DNA of 6,353 bases from an uncultured Campylobacter sp. (GTDB taxonomy: Bacteria > Campylobacterota > Campylobacteria > Campylobacterales > Campylobacteraceae). Location: positions 1 through 6,353 of the forward strand of contig NZ_CALINL010000163.1 of the NCBI RefSeq assembly GCF_938045225.1, written 5' to 3'. Made by a program: the position numbers and the translations under genes. Under the pieces are notes generated by a model, which was not told where the DNA came from, did not search any database, and was given only the letters and a program-made list of their open reading frames with translations. Below, piece after piece: positions 1-6,007 of the stretch; position 1 is the first letter of the stretch; every line of letters begins with the position of its first letter.

Positions 1-42
1 CAAATTTAGGCCTGCACGCAGTGCAGCAACTTCTAACGTGCA

Positions 43-181
43 GTGGGGCTGGAGAGGGTTTGGGAGAGGGTCTGCCTTCGGCAGTTGCGAGTGCGTAGCA
101 CGACGCAAAGGAAGGCGACGCTCTACTTCGCTTCGCTCGTAGCTGCAAGCAGACCGTAAGTAGAAACCCCTTCCGCCACCC
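43..181. repeat. long imperfect palindrome in gene-free DNA at the left edge
   Basis: Complementary arms nest around one axis near position 112-113. Positions 51-61 pair with 164-174 (GGAGAGGGTTT against AAACCCCTTCC, one mismatch and one wobble), 69-75 pair with 149-155 (GGTCTGC/GCAGACC, perfect), and 81-91 pair with 136-146 (GCAG..CGAG against CTCG..CTGC, the middle held by wobble and A-T pairs). Small hairpins sit beside it: CTGCAC/GTGCAG at 12-26, TGCC/GGCA at 73-83 and GTGC/GCAC at 91-101. No convincing gene is present in positions 1-280; the edge-open frames give short arginine- or glycine-rich peptides without a start or ribosome site. The layout suggests a folded RNA or a non-autonomous dispersed repeat. 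I do not recognise the sequence as a named family. Confidence 0.5.
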
Positions 182-280
182 AAGAAAAAGAAAAACTAAA
201 AAATTTGGAGAATCTTAAATTTAACCAAACCAAATTTAGTATCTTAAAAGTGCGGGTCTCGGTGCGTAAAATTTAGATTT

Positions 281-628
281 TCAGCGAATAACGGTGCCTA
301 GATAACAAAACCCGAGGCAAACGAAAACGCTAAAAAACACGTTTAAAAATGCGGCTAAATTTTGCCCCGAGCTAAATAGGCGTATCGTCTCATAGCTAAA
401 CGTTGAAAACGTCGTAAAACCGCCGAGTGCGCCGACGACTAGAAATAGCCTTAAATTTTCGCTCAAATTTAACGAGAGTAGTATGCCGATCAAAAAGCTA
501 CCGAGAGCATTGACGCAAAGAGTAGCAAGCGGAAAATTAGGACAAAATTTAGCGACCGCGCCGCCCAAAACAGCTCTACAAACCGACCCCAAAAATCCGC
601 CGCACCCGATTAAGAGTAAATTTTGCAT
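281..628 (-). CDS. crcB: fluoride ion channel CrcB (Fluc family)
   Basis: Small inner-membrane protein that works as a dual-topology dimer and lets toxic fluoride leave the cytoplasm. The 115 residues hold four hydrophobic segments (about 3-25, 33-53, 60-80 and 90-112), as expected for the family. Family motifs are visible: GGFLGSVCR near residues 10-18, a pore-type asparagine N40 in TLCVNALGSFLIG, and the GGFTTFSTF signature at 69-77 whose F74 and F77 correspond to the fluoride-lining phenylalanines. The start is taken as the ATG at 628-626, because its A is also the last base of the bioB TGA stop. A TTG nine bases upstream would add only three residues. No good ribosome site precedes the ATG, so translation is probably coupled to bioB. 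No fluoride riboswitch can precede it, because the upstream DNA is bioB coding sequence. The length is at the short end of the family and complete. Confidence 0.93.
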   Translation of the reverse strand: MQNLLLIGCGGFLGSVCRAVLGGAVAKFCPNFPLATLCVNALGSFLIGILLSLNLSENLRLFLVVGALGGFTTFSTFSYETIRLFSSGQNLAAFLNVFFSVFVCLGFCYLGTVIR

Positions 629-1467
629 CAGTGACAAAGCGTCGCGAAGTTAAATCCGCGCGCCTTAAACTCGGCGATATCGCGGCTGGCGACCTCGCCC
701 TTGGTCGTGAGGTAATCGCCGATGACGACGGCGGAGACGCCGTGATCAAAGATTTCGTATTGGCGTTCGCCTAAAATTTTCTCGCGACCGCCTGCGATCA
801 TAACGCGAGCGTTAGGTAGTGCGCGGACAGTGTCGTCGATGATTTTTAGCGCCTCGTCCGCTGTCATAGGCGGCCGTTTGACGCGTAGCGCATCGTTTGG
901 GATAAAGAAATTTATCGGGCTAGAAAACGGATCAAGCTTTGCAAGGCTAGCTTGCAGGCTCGCGCGGTCGGCCTCGCTCTCGCCAAGCCCGTAAATGCCG
1001 CCGGTGCAGAGCATTAGCCCCGCTTCTTTGGCGTCGATGTTGGTCTGCCAGCGCTCGTCCCAGCTATGCGTCGAGCAAATTTGCGGGAAAAACTCGCGCG
1101 AGGTCTCGAGGTTGTGGTTGTAGCTAAACACGCCCGCGCTTTTTAGCTCTTTTAGCTGCGGTAGCGTCGCCATGCCGTTGCAAGCGATCAGCATGAGGCT
1201 TGGGACTTCTTTGTTTACGGCGCGCGCGAGGCGGGCGATCTCCTCGGTCTTTTTGTCCGTGAGTCTTGCGCCGCTGGTGACTAGGCAAAAGCCCAGCGCA
1301 TGGTTGGCCGCCGCGATCTTAGCCTCGGCGACGACTTGCTCGACGCTTTTCATTTTGTATTTTTCGATGCTGGCATTTATGCCCGCACTTTGCGTACAGT
1401 AGCCGCAGTCCTCGGAGCAGTTGCCAGAACTCACCGAACAAATGGCACACAACATAATAGTTTTCAT
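628..1467 (-). CDS. bioB: biotin synthase, radical SAM enzyme
   Basis: Catalyses the last step of biotin synthesis in the cytoplasm, inserting sulfur into dethiobiotin. The radical-SAM cysteines are C17, C21 and C24 (CSEDCGYC), which hold the [4Fe-4S] cluster. The auxiliary [2Fe-2S] ligands of the family are all present by motif: C61 (GFCLVTSG), C96 (LIACNG), C154 (CTGGIYGLGE) and R228 (AGGREK). YNHNLETS at 116-123 is the usual BioB motif. At 279 residues it lacks the longer N-terminal extension of the E. coli enzyme (346 residues), which matches the short form I know from Campylobacter. The ATG at 1467 has AAGGA (1480-1476) eight bases upstream. No clear promoter is visible in the gap behind topA, so it may be read from topA or from a promoter I cannot place. 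The topA-bioB order also exists in C. jejuni, from memory. No other bio gene is in the window. Confidence 0.96.
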   Translation of the reverse strand: MKTIMLCAICSVSSGNCSEDCGYCTQSAGINASIEKYKMKSVEQVVAEAKIAAANHALGFCLVTSGARLTDKKTEEIARLARAVNKEVPSLMLIACNGMATLPQLKELKSAGVFSYNHNLETSREFFPQICSTHSWDERWQTNIDAKEAGLMLCTGGIYGLGESEADRASLQASLAKLDPFSSPINFFIPNDALRVKRPPMTADEALKIIDDTVRALPNARVMIAGGREKILGERQYEIFDHGVSAVVIGDYLTTKGEVASRDIAEFKARGFNFATLCH

Positions 1468-1521
1468 TAGATTATTCCTTTTTTAGCGGCTTGTCTTTTG
1501 AGTGCTTTTTGCGGAGCTTGC

Positions 1522-1568
1522 TAAAATTTAGCTCGGCGGACTACTTGTCCAGCCTACGCTAAATTTTA
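1522..1568. repeat. 47-nt strong hairpin upstream of bioB
   Basis: An 11-bp perfect inverted repeat (TAAAATTTAGC at 1522-1532, GCTAAATTTTA at 1558-1568) encloses a second stem, GGC-GGAC (1535-1541) against GTCC-A-GCC (1547-1554), with one bulged A and a five-base loop TACTT. The left arm is also part of a small palindrome of its own, GCTAAA-A-TTTAGC (1520-1532). It lies about 55 bases upstream of the bioB start. No run of T follows on either strand, so it is not a classical terminator. It could be an attenuating or processing structure in a topA-bioB transcript, or part of a repeat. Confidence 0.5.
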
Positions 1569-1654
1569 CCTGCGCAACCCCAAAAATCATCTCAAAATAC
1601 TTTGCCTTATCTTTTTTATGTTTAAATTTAAAATTTCTGAGTTGCAATCTATAA

Positions 1655-1775
1655 GGCGACGTATTTTTGTGTTTAGACGAGGCGGAAATGAGCCGAGCGA
1701 GGGCGCATACAAGTAGTATGTAACCGAGCTTCGGCGAAATTTCTAACGAAGTATAAACCAAAAAGAAAAGCCGCC
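1655..1775. repeat. 121-bp nested palindrome (MITE- or REP-like) next to the topA stop codon
   Basis: Five pairs of arms share one axis near position 1714. The ends are GGCGAC (1655-1660) and GTCGCC-like GCCGCC (1770-1775). Inside them GTTTAGAC (1671-1678) pairs with GTATAAAC (1751-1758) with one mismatch, GAAAT (1685-1689) with ATTTC (1739-1743), GCCGA (1692-1696) with TCGGC (1731-1735), and CATAC (1706-1710) with GTATG (1716-1720) around the loop AAGTA. The right end stops one base from the topA stop codon. A 77-codon frame crosses it on the minus strand (1761-1528), but it starts with TTG, lacks a ribosome site and is best read as a by-product. The 1468-1776 gap otherwise holds only the hairpin at 1522-1568 and the bioB ribosome site. 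Confidence 0.6.
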
Positions 1776-1776
1776 G

Positions 1777-3885
1777 TTATTGCTCCGCGATTTGCACCTT
1801 TTTCTTGCACTTCGTGCACTCGTGAAACGTCCCCTTTTTGAGCTCTTTTTTGATCATATCGCCGCCGCATTCGTCGCATTTTTCGGCGACTGGCTCATAG
1901 TTTGAGACGAAGTCGCATTTTGGATAGTTTGCGCAGCCGTAAAATTTACCCCTGCGGCTGATGCGCTCGACGATGTCGCCGCCGCATTTTGGACATGGCA
2001 CGTCGATCTTTTTGAGTTCTTTCTTCGGTTTTGCCGCAGCTTCGCCTTCTTGCGCACCTTGTTCTGCCTTGGCGATATTGCGCGAGTATTTGCATTTAGG
2101 GAAATTTCCGCACGCGATAAACTCGCCGTAGCGCCCTTTTCGCAGTAGCAGTTCGCCACCGCACTCGGGGCATTTTTCGCCGATCGGAGTGGCGACCTTT
2201 TGGCTTTTTATGCCCGTTTTGCCGGCTGAGATTTTATCCATAAACGGATGATAAAAATCGCTCAAAAGCTTTTGCCAGTCGGCCTTGTCTTCGGCGACAT
2301 GGTCGAGCTTTTCTTCCATATTTGAGGTAAATTCGCTATCTACGATGTCGCTAAAATGCTCCTCCAAAACGCCCATCATCGTAAAGGCGATCTCGTTTGG
2401 CACGAGCTGCTTTTTCTCGACTTTGACGTAGTCGCGAGAGGTCAGTAGCGAGATAGTCGGCGCGTAGGTGCTAGGACGTCCGATGCCCAGGCTTTCTAGC
2501 TTTTTAACGAGCCCGGCCTCCGAGTAGCGAGACGGCGGTTCGGTGAAGTGCTGCGAGCTTTTGATGCTTTGCAGGCTCATCTCGTCGCCGATTTTTAAGT
2601 CGGGCAAAATTTTATCCTTATCCATATCGCCGTAAACGCGGTAAAATCCGTCAAACAGCACCTTGCGGCCGCTTATTTTAAACTCGCCTTTTGCTCCCGC
2701 GACGAATACGTTTTGCGTCTGGCTAATGCTAGCGCTCATCTGGCAGGCTAAAAAGCGGTTGTAGATGAGCGTGTAGAGGCGTAGCGCGTCTTTTTCGAGA
2801 TACTGCGCGGCGATAGCGGGCGTGAAGCTAAGATTTGTCGGGCGGATCGCCTCGTGGGCTTCTTGCGCGCCTTTGCTTTTGGTAGCATAAAATTTGGCCT
2901 TGGCCGGCAGGTAGCGTTCGCCATACTCTTTATCGATCATCTCGCGCGCGGCTGCGACGGCTTCTTTGGCGAGATTTAGGCTGTCCGTTCTCATGTAGGT
3001 TATCGCGCCCATGAAGCCCTGATGCGTCTGCACGCCCTCGTATAAATTTTGCGCGATCATCATCGTTTTTTTCGGGCTAAAGCCTAGGCGGTTTGAGGCA
3101 CTTTGTTGCAGCGTCGAGGTCATAAAAGGCGGCGCGGGCTCTGTTTTGCGCTCTTTGGCCTCGATCTCGCGGACGCTAAATTTATCGCTTTTTAGATTTT
3201 CCACGATAAATTTGGCTCTATCGCCGTTTGTTATAGTTAGCTTTTCTATCTTTTGCGCTTCAAATTTAACTAGCTCGGCGTCAAGGTCTTTTTTGAAAAC
3301 CGCGTCGATGCTGTGGTATTCGATCGGTTTAAAGTCGCGAATCTCGCGCTCGCGGTCTACGATGATTTTTAGAGCCGCGCTTTGTACGCGTCCCGCGCTT
3401 AGTCCTTTTTGGATTTTTAAATTTAATAGCGGCGAGAGCTTGTAGCCAACGATTCGGTCTAACAGGCGGCGGGCTTGCTGTGCGTTTACGCTATCCATAT
3501 TTATCGTGCGCGGGTTTTTTAAAGCGGATTCGATGGCGCTTTTGGTTATCTCGTGAAACACGATACGAGGCAGGCTTTCGGGCTTTTTGCCGATGGCTGA
3601 GGCGATGTGATAGGCGATGGCTTCTCCTTCGCGGTCCTCATCGGTTGCGAGGTAGATTTGGTCGGCGTTTTTGGCGAGCTCTTTGATCTCTTTTACTATT
3701 GCGGAGTGATCGGCGCTTATTTTGTATTCGGGAGTAAATTTTTCGCCCTCGATCTTGATACCGAATGCCGTCTTTGGCAGATCCCTGATATGGCCTTTTG
3801 ATGCGATGACATCGTAGTCGCTTCCGAGGAAATTTTTTATCGTTTTGGCTTTCGCGGGGGACTCCACGATGATTAAGCTTTTCAT
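1777..3885 (-). CDS. topA: DNA topoisomerase I (type IA)
   Basis: Relaxes negative supercoils by cutting one strand through a tyrosine-DNA link; cytoplasmic and normally essential. The 702 residues show a Toprim domain at about 2-115 with catalytic E8 (IIVESPAKAKTI) and the acidic triad in TDEDREGE at 81-88 (D82, D84, E86). The active-site tyrosine is Y297 in ITYMRTDS, with R299 beside it; HEAIRPT (344-350) and GIGRPSTYAPTI (467-478) are further type IA motifs. Three four-cysteine zinc ribbons close the protein: C572/C575/C592/C598, C631/C634/C651/C657 and C670/C673/C690/C693. Length and layout match Campylobacter TopA (about 700 residues, from memory). The ATG at 3885 is chosen because MKSLIIVESPAKAKTI is the family N-terminus and AAGG (3897-3894) precedes it. 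A TTG at 3924 lies upstream of the likely -10 box. No clear terminator follows; only the 121-bp palindrome does. Confidence 0.97.
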   Translation of the reverse strand: MKSLIIVESPAKAKTIKNFLGSDYDVIASKGHIRDLPKTAFGIKIEGEKFTPEYKISADHSAIVKEIKELAKNADQIYLATDEDREGEAIAYHIASAIGKKPESLPRIVFHEITKSAIESALKNPRTINMDSVNAQQARRLLDRIVGYKLSPLLNLKIQKGLSAGRVQSAALKIIVDREREIRDFKPIEYHSIDAVFKKDLDAELVKFEAQKIEKLTITNGDRAKFIVENLKSDKFSVREIEAKERKTEPAPPFMTSTLQQSASNRLGFSPKKTMMIAQNLYEGVQTHQGFMGAITYMRTDSLNLAKEAVAAAREMIDKEYGERYLPAKAKFYATKSKGAQEAHEAIRPTNLSFTPAIAAQYLEKDALRLYTLIYNRFLACQMSASISQTQNVFVAGAKGEFKISGRKVLFDGFYRVYGDMDKDKILPDLKIGDEMSLQSIKSSQHFTEPPSRYSEAGLVKKLESLGIGRPSTYAPTISLLTSRDYVKVEKKQLVPNEIAFTMMGVLEEHFSDIVDSEFTSNMEEKLDHVAEDKADWQKLLSDFYHPFMDKISAGKTGIKSQKVATPIGEKCPECGGELLLRKGRYGEFIACGNFPKCKYSRNIAKAEQGAQEGEAAAKPKKELKKIDVPCPKCGGDIVERISRRGKFYGCANYPKCDFVSNYEPVAEKCDECGGDMIKKELKKGTFHECTKCKKKVQIAEQ

Positions 3886-3893
3886 TAATATAG

Positions 3894-3897
3894 CCTT
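3894..3897 (-). promoter_or_regulatory. topA ribosome binding site
   Basis: AAGG within AAAAAGGC lies eight bases upstream of the ATG at 3885. It supports this ATG over the in-frame TTG at 3924. Confidence 0.65.
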
Positions 3898-3914
3898 TTT
3901 AATTTTTTGCGGTA

Positions 3915-3923
3915 ATTGTAGCA
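3915..3923 (-). promoter_or_regulatory. probable sigma-70 extended -10 promoter of topA
   Basis: On the minus strand TGCTACAAT is an extended -10 element (TGn-TAnAAT) preceded by a T-rich run, the usual Campylobacter housekeeping layout with a poorly conserved -35. Transcription would start near 3908, giving a leader of about 23 bases. A perfect small palindrome, TAATG-G-CATTA on the plus strand (3936-3946), lies where the -35 region should be. Confidence 0.6.
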
Positions 3924-4001
3924 AAAAATTTAAACTAATGGCATTAATTTATCGTTTGAATTTAAATTTGACTTGGAAAAGTGGGATAAAATTTGGAGCA
4001 A

Positions 4002-4028
4002 AAAGTCGAGCGGGTAAAACTCGACTTT
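4002..4028 (-). terminator. hairpin followed by T5, terminator-like on the minus strand
   Basis: AAAGTCGAG (4002-4010) and CTCGACTTT (4020-4028) form a perfect 9-bp stem around a nine-base loop. Read on the minus strand, the stem runs into TTTTT (the stem end plus 4001), a weak intrinsic-terminator shape. It is the last of four hairpins behind flagellin and could stop leftover read-through before the topA promoter. It also folds if transcribed from the plus strand. Confidence 0.4.
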
Positions 4029-4046
4029 AAAATTCACTTCTAAAGA

Positions 4047-4072
4047 TATAGACGCCGAATTTAGCGTCTATA
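4047..4072. other. perfect 9-bp hairpin between flagellin and topA
   Basis: TATAGACGC (4047-4055) pairs with GCGTCTATA (4064-4072) around an eight-base loop. On the plus strand it is followed 11 bases later by TTTTT (4083-4087); on the minus strand there is no real T-run. Direction and role are undecided. Confidence 0.45.
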
Positions 4073-4120
4073 ATAACTATTATTTTTGGAGATGTCTTAA
4101 CTATTGGTGTTTGGATTTTT

Positions 4121-4150
4121 GAAATTTAAGACCGCCGAAGCGGCCTTAAA
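4121..4150 (-). terminator. probable flagellin terminator with UUCG tetraloop
   Basis: On the minus strand TTTAAGGCCGC (4150-4140), loop TTCG (4139-4136) and GCGGTCTTAAA (4135-4125) form an 11-bp stem with one G-U pair and the very stable C(UUCG)G loop, followed by TTTC. It lies 55 bases beyond the flagellin stop codon. The T-tract is short, so its efficiency is uncertain. Confidence 0.6.
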
Positions 4151-4161
4151 GCGTCTTTCGT

Positions 4162-4185
4162 CTAAGCGGAGTAAGATCCGCTTAG
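4162..4185 (-). other. first stem-loop behind the flagellin stop codon
   Basis: CTAAGCGGA (4162-4170) and TCCGCTTAG (4177-4185) form a perfect 9-bp stem with a six-base loop, 19 bases beyond the flagellin stop. There is no T-run after it, so it more likely protects the mRNA 3' end or works together with the hairpin at 4125-4150. Confidence 0.5.
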
Positions 4186-4204
4186 CGTGTAGAAATGCTA
4201 TTAA

Positions 4205-5707
4205 CTACTGAAGTAGTCTCAAGACATTTTGCTGAACAGAGTTAGCTTGGCTCATAGCATAACTTCCTGACTGAGCAAGGATGTTAAACTTAGAGAAGTT
4301 TGCTGACTCGGCAGCGAAATCAACGTCTCTGATTTGAGATTCAGCTGATTTTACGTTTACTTGAGTAACTGTGATGTTGTTTACGGTTGCGACAAGCTGA
4401 TTTTGAACAGAACCTAGGTCTGAGCGGATCTGGTCAAGAGTTTTTTGAGCTGACTCAGCGATATTCATAACAGCCATCGCACCGCGTAGAGTCATAACGC
4501 CTGCTGATTGAGCAGAAGTCATTACGCCTTTACTCATTCTTTGGAAGCCCATAGCAGCGGCTAGATCCGGATCTAGTTGACCCTTGATATCTCTTAGAGC
4601 CACTGACTGCTGGTTACCGCCCTGGCTGTTAGCTGTTTTGCTAAACGCTACGGAGAATTTGCCGCCAGCATTTGTTGACTTAACCTTGATATCGCGACCA
4701 TCTAGGCGAACTAGGTTTAGGCGTCCTACGAACATAGATGTTCCTCTTTTTCCGCCTAGACCGGCACTTACTTTGTCGCCTGAGATTTTTATAGCTCTAC
4801 CGTCGCGGCTAGTTAGTACCATTCTACCTTCGGTGTTTACAGATGCTTCTACGCCCGTTTGGTCTTTAACTTTGTTGATAGCATTTACCAAAGCGCCGTT
4901 TTTATCGCCTTCTTTTACCTCTAGGTCGCCGATTTTTACGCCGTTGATGACAAGGCTTAGGATCTGACCGCCGCTGATAGCTTTACTAGATACCCATGTA
5001 GTATCAAAGGTAGCTCTAACGCCGGTTTTATCGGATAGCTTGTTGATATTTTCAGCTAGAGCGCCTACGCCTTTACCTAGACCGGTTGAGATTGTAGCCG
5101 CAGCTACTTTTACGTTGTTTATACCGTCTACGTTTAGGAAAGTAAGGCTAACTACGCCTGCAAATGTCAATAGCTTAGAGCTCTCAAATCTTGTTAGACC
5201 GATCTTATCTGACGTAGTAGCGCCGATAGATGCTTTAACTGTTTGGTTTGAGTAAGCGCCGATTTGGAACTCTTTGTTAGAGAATGTTCCGTTTAGTAGC
5301 TGCTGACCGTTGAAAGACGTCGTATTGCCGATATTGTCTAGCTCTTCCATTAGGCGAACGATGTCGGCTTGTAGCGCTTGACGAGAATCGCTTGTTTGAC
5401 CGTCTTGAGCTGATTGAGTAGCTTTTACTTTGATAGTATCAAGGATTTTTAGCTGCTCGTCCATAGCCTTATCCGCTACTTGGATGATACCGATAGCGTC
5501 GTTACCGTTTGCGATAGCTTGACCAAGCGCGCTAGCTTGAGAGCGAAGGCTATCAGCGATAGCAAGACCGGAAGCGTCATCTGCTGCAGTTTGGATTCTC
5601 AAACCTGAGCTAAGTTTACCCAAAGAAAGAGAAAGGTTGCGGTTGTTACCGACTGCGTTTGCGTGTGTGTTTAGAGCGTTGATGTTCGTGTTAATACGAA
5701 AACTCAT
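4205..5707 (-). CDS. flaA: flagellin, flagellar filament subunit
   Basis: Structural protein of the flagellar filament, exported through the flagellar type III apparatus without a cleaved signal and polymerised outside the cell. The 500 residues show the conserved N-terminal D0/D1 part (about 1-175, starting MSFRINTNI, with LSSGLRI and DDASGLAIA), a variable middle containing two flagellin-IN-like units (about 196-236 and 248-311, the second with VINGVKIG and LTSRDGRAIKISG), and the C-terminal D1/D0 helix (about 400-500, ending NVLRLLQ). Cysteine is absent, as usual for flagellins. It is shorter than C. jejuni FlaA (about 570, from memory), the difference lying in the middle domain. Residues 91-98 (TIKVKATQ) replace the enterobacterial TLR5 contact segment. 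The ATG at 5707 has AAGGA six bases upstream. A sigma-28 promoter drives it, which fits flaA rather than the sigma-54-type flaB; no second flagellin gene is in the window. Confidence 0.96.
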   Translation of the reverse strand: MSFRINTNINALNTHANAVGNNRNLSLSLGKLSSGLRIQTAADDASGLAIADSLRSQASALGQAIANGNDAIGIIQVADKAMDEQLKILDTIKVKATQSAQDGQTSDSRQALQADIVRLMEELDNIGNTTSFNGQQLLNGTFSNKEFQIGAYSNQTVKASIGATTSDKIGLTRFESSKLLTFAGVVSLTFLNVDGINNVKVAAATISTGLGKGVGALAENINKLSDKTGVRATFDTTWVSSKAISGGQILSLVINGVKIGDLEVKEGDKNGALVNAINKVKDQTGVEASVNTEGRMVLTSRDGRAIKISGDKVSAGLGGKRGTSMFVGRLNLVRLDGRDIKVKSTNAGGKFSVAFSKTANSQGGNQQSVALRDIKGQLDPDLAAAMGFQRMSKGVMTSAQSAGVMTLRGAMAVMNIAESAQKTLDQIRSDLGSVQNQLVATVNNITVTQVNVKSAESQIRDVDFAAESANFSKFNILAQSGSYAMSQANSVQQNVLRLLQ

Positions 5708-5713
5708 TGTAAA

Positions 5714-5718
5714 TCCTT
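5714..5718 (-). promoter_or_regulatory. flagellin ribosome binding site with possible CsrA GGA core
   Basis: AAGGA lies six bases upstream of the ATG at 5707. It matches the ANGGA core bound by CsrA, which represses flaA mRNA in C. jejuni and is itself countered by FliW. It is the only GGA in the predicted leader, so control by CsrA here is inference. Confidence 0.5.
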
Positions 5719-5731
5719 TTAAAGTTTAATT

Positions 5732-5746
5732 ACGACTTCTTGTCGT
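5732..5746 (-). other. 5' leader hairpin of the flagellin mRNA
   Basis: ACGAC and GTCGT form a perfect 5-bp stem with a five-base loop (AAGAA on the mRNA). From the predicted start near 5748 it would sit at the very 5' end of a leader of about 41 bases, where hairpins commonly protect a message from decay. Confidence 0.4.
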
Positions 5747-5755
5747 TCAAAAACT

Positions 5756-5782
5756 ATATCGGACGAAATCAAAAAAACTTTA
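5756..5782 (-). promoter_or_regulatory. sigma-28 (FliA) promoter of flagellin
   Basis: On the minus strand TAAAGTTT (5782-5775), exactly 11 bases, then TCCGATAT (5763-5756). The flagellar consensus is TAAAGTTT-N11-GCCGATAA, so the -35 half matches fully and the -10 half matches at six of eight positions. Transcription should begin near 5748. This marks the gene as a late flagellar gene, expressed after hook completion. Confidence 0.9.
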
Positions 5783-5813
5783 GGGGTAGAGGTAAAATTT
5801 TTTTATTTTTTTC

Positions 5814-5999
5814 AAATTTGATTGAGAAGGACGAATTTTAGGGCTTTACGGCTGGTGCAAATTTGATTATTTTAAATTTGATGCGGCGAAATTTAGATTT
5901 TTGCCGTCAAATTTACGTGCGGCGGATTAAATTTGAGCGCAAATTTGGTCCATCGTTAAATTTGAGTCGTTCGGCAAAATTTGAAAGAGGGAGAAATTT
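5814..5999. repeat. cluster of ten AAATTT words upstream of the flagellin promoter
   Basis: AAATTT begins at 5814, 5859, 5874, 5889, 5909, 5929, 5941, 5958, 5977 and 5994; eight of the ten continue as AAATTTG. After the first, the gaps are 12 to 20 bases. Apart from this cluster and the promoter and terminator at its edges, the 5708-6048 gap holds no gene. AAATTT is common throughout this genome type, so a function is not established. Confidence 0.5.
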
Positions 6000-6007
6000 G
6001 AGAGTTT

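Noticed and set aside
216..238. AT-only hairpin (TAAATTT/AAATTTA) downstream of crcB as a terminator
   Set aside because: A seven-pair stem without any G-C is too weak, and the T-rich run on the minus strand begins more than 10 bases after it.
629..637. TTG at 637 as the crcB start
   Set aside because: It adds three residues outside the family N-terminus; the ATG at 628 forms a textbook stop-start overlap with bioB.
1671..1758. Integron attC site, because of the folded single-strand shape with GTT and AAC ends
   Set aside because: The ends do not fit RYYYAAC and GTTRRRY, and no integrase or cassette context is visible.
1528..1761. 77-codon minus-strand frame between topA and bioB
   Set aside because: It begins with TTG without a ribosome site, has the composition of non-coding DNA, and runs straight through the 121-bp palindrome and the 1522-1568 hairpin, whose structure explains the sequence better.
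3886..3924. N-terminal extension of TopA from TTG at 3924
   Set aside because: The codon lies upstream of the likely -10 box, and family homology begins at the ATG at 3885.
3845..4030. 61-codon plus-strand frame starting inside topA
   Set aside because: It covers the topA start, promoter and a hairpin, has no ribosome site of note, and resembles no family I know.
4584..4967. 127-codon plus-strand frame inside the flagellin gene
   Set aside because: It is opposite a fully convincing flagellin and its proline-, leucine- and threonine-rich product is typical of a reversed reading; the same applies to the other plus-strand frames over topA, bioB and flagellin.
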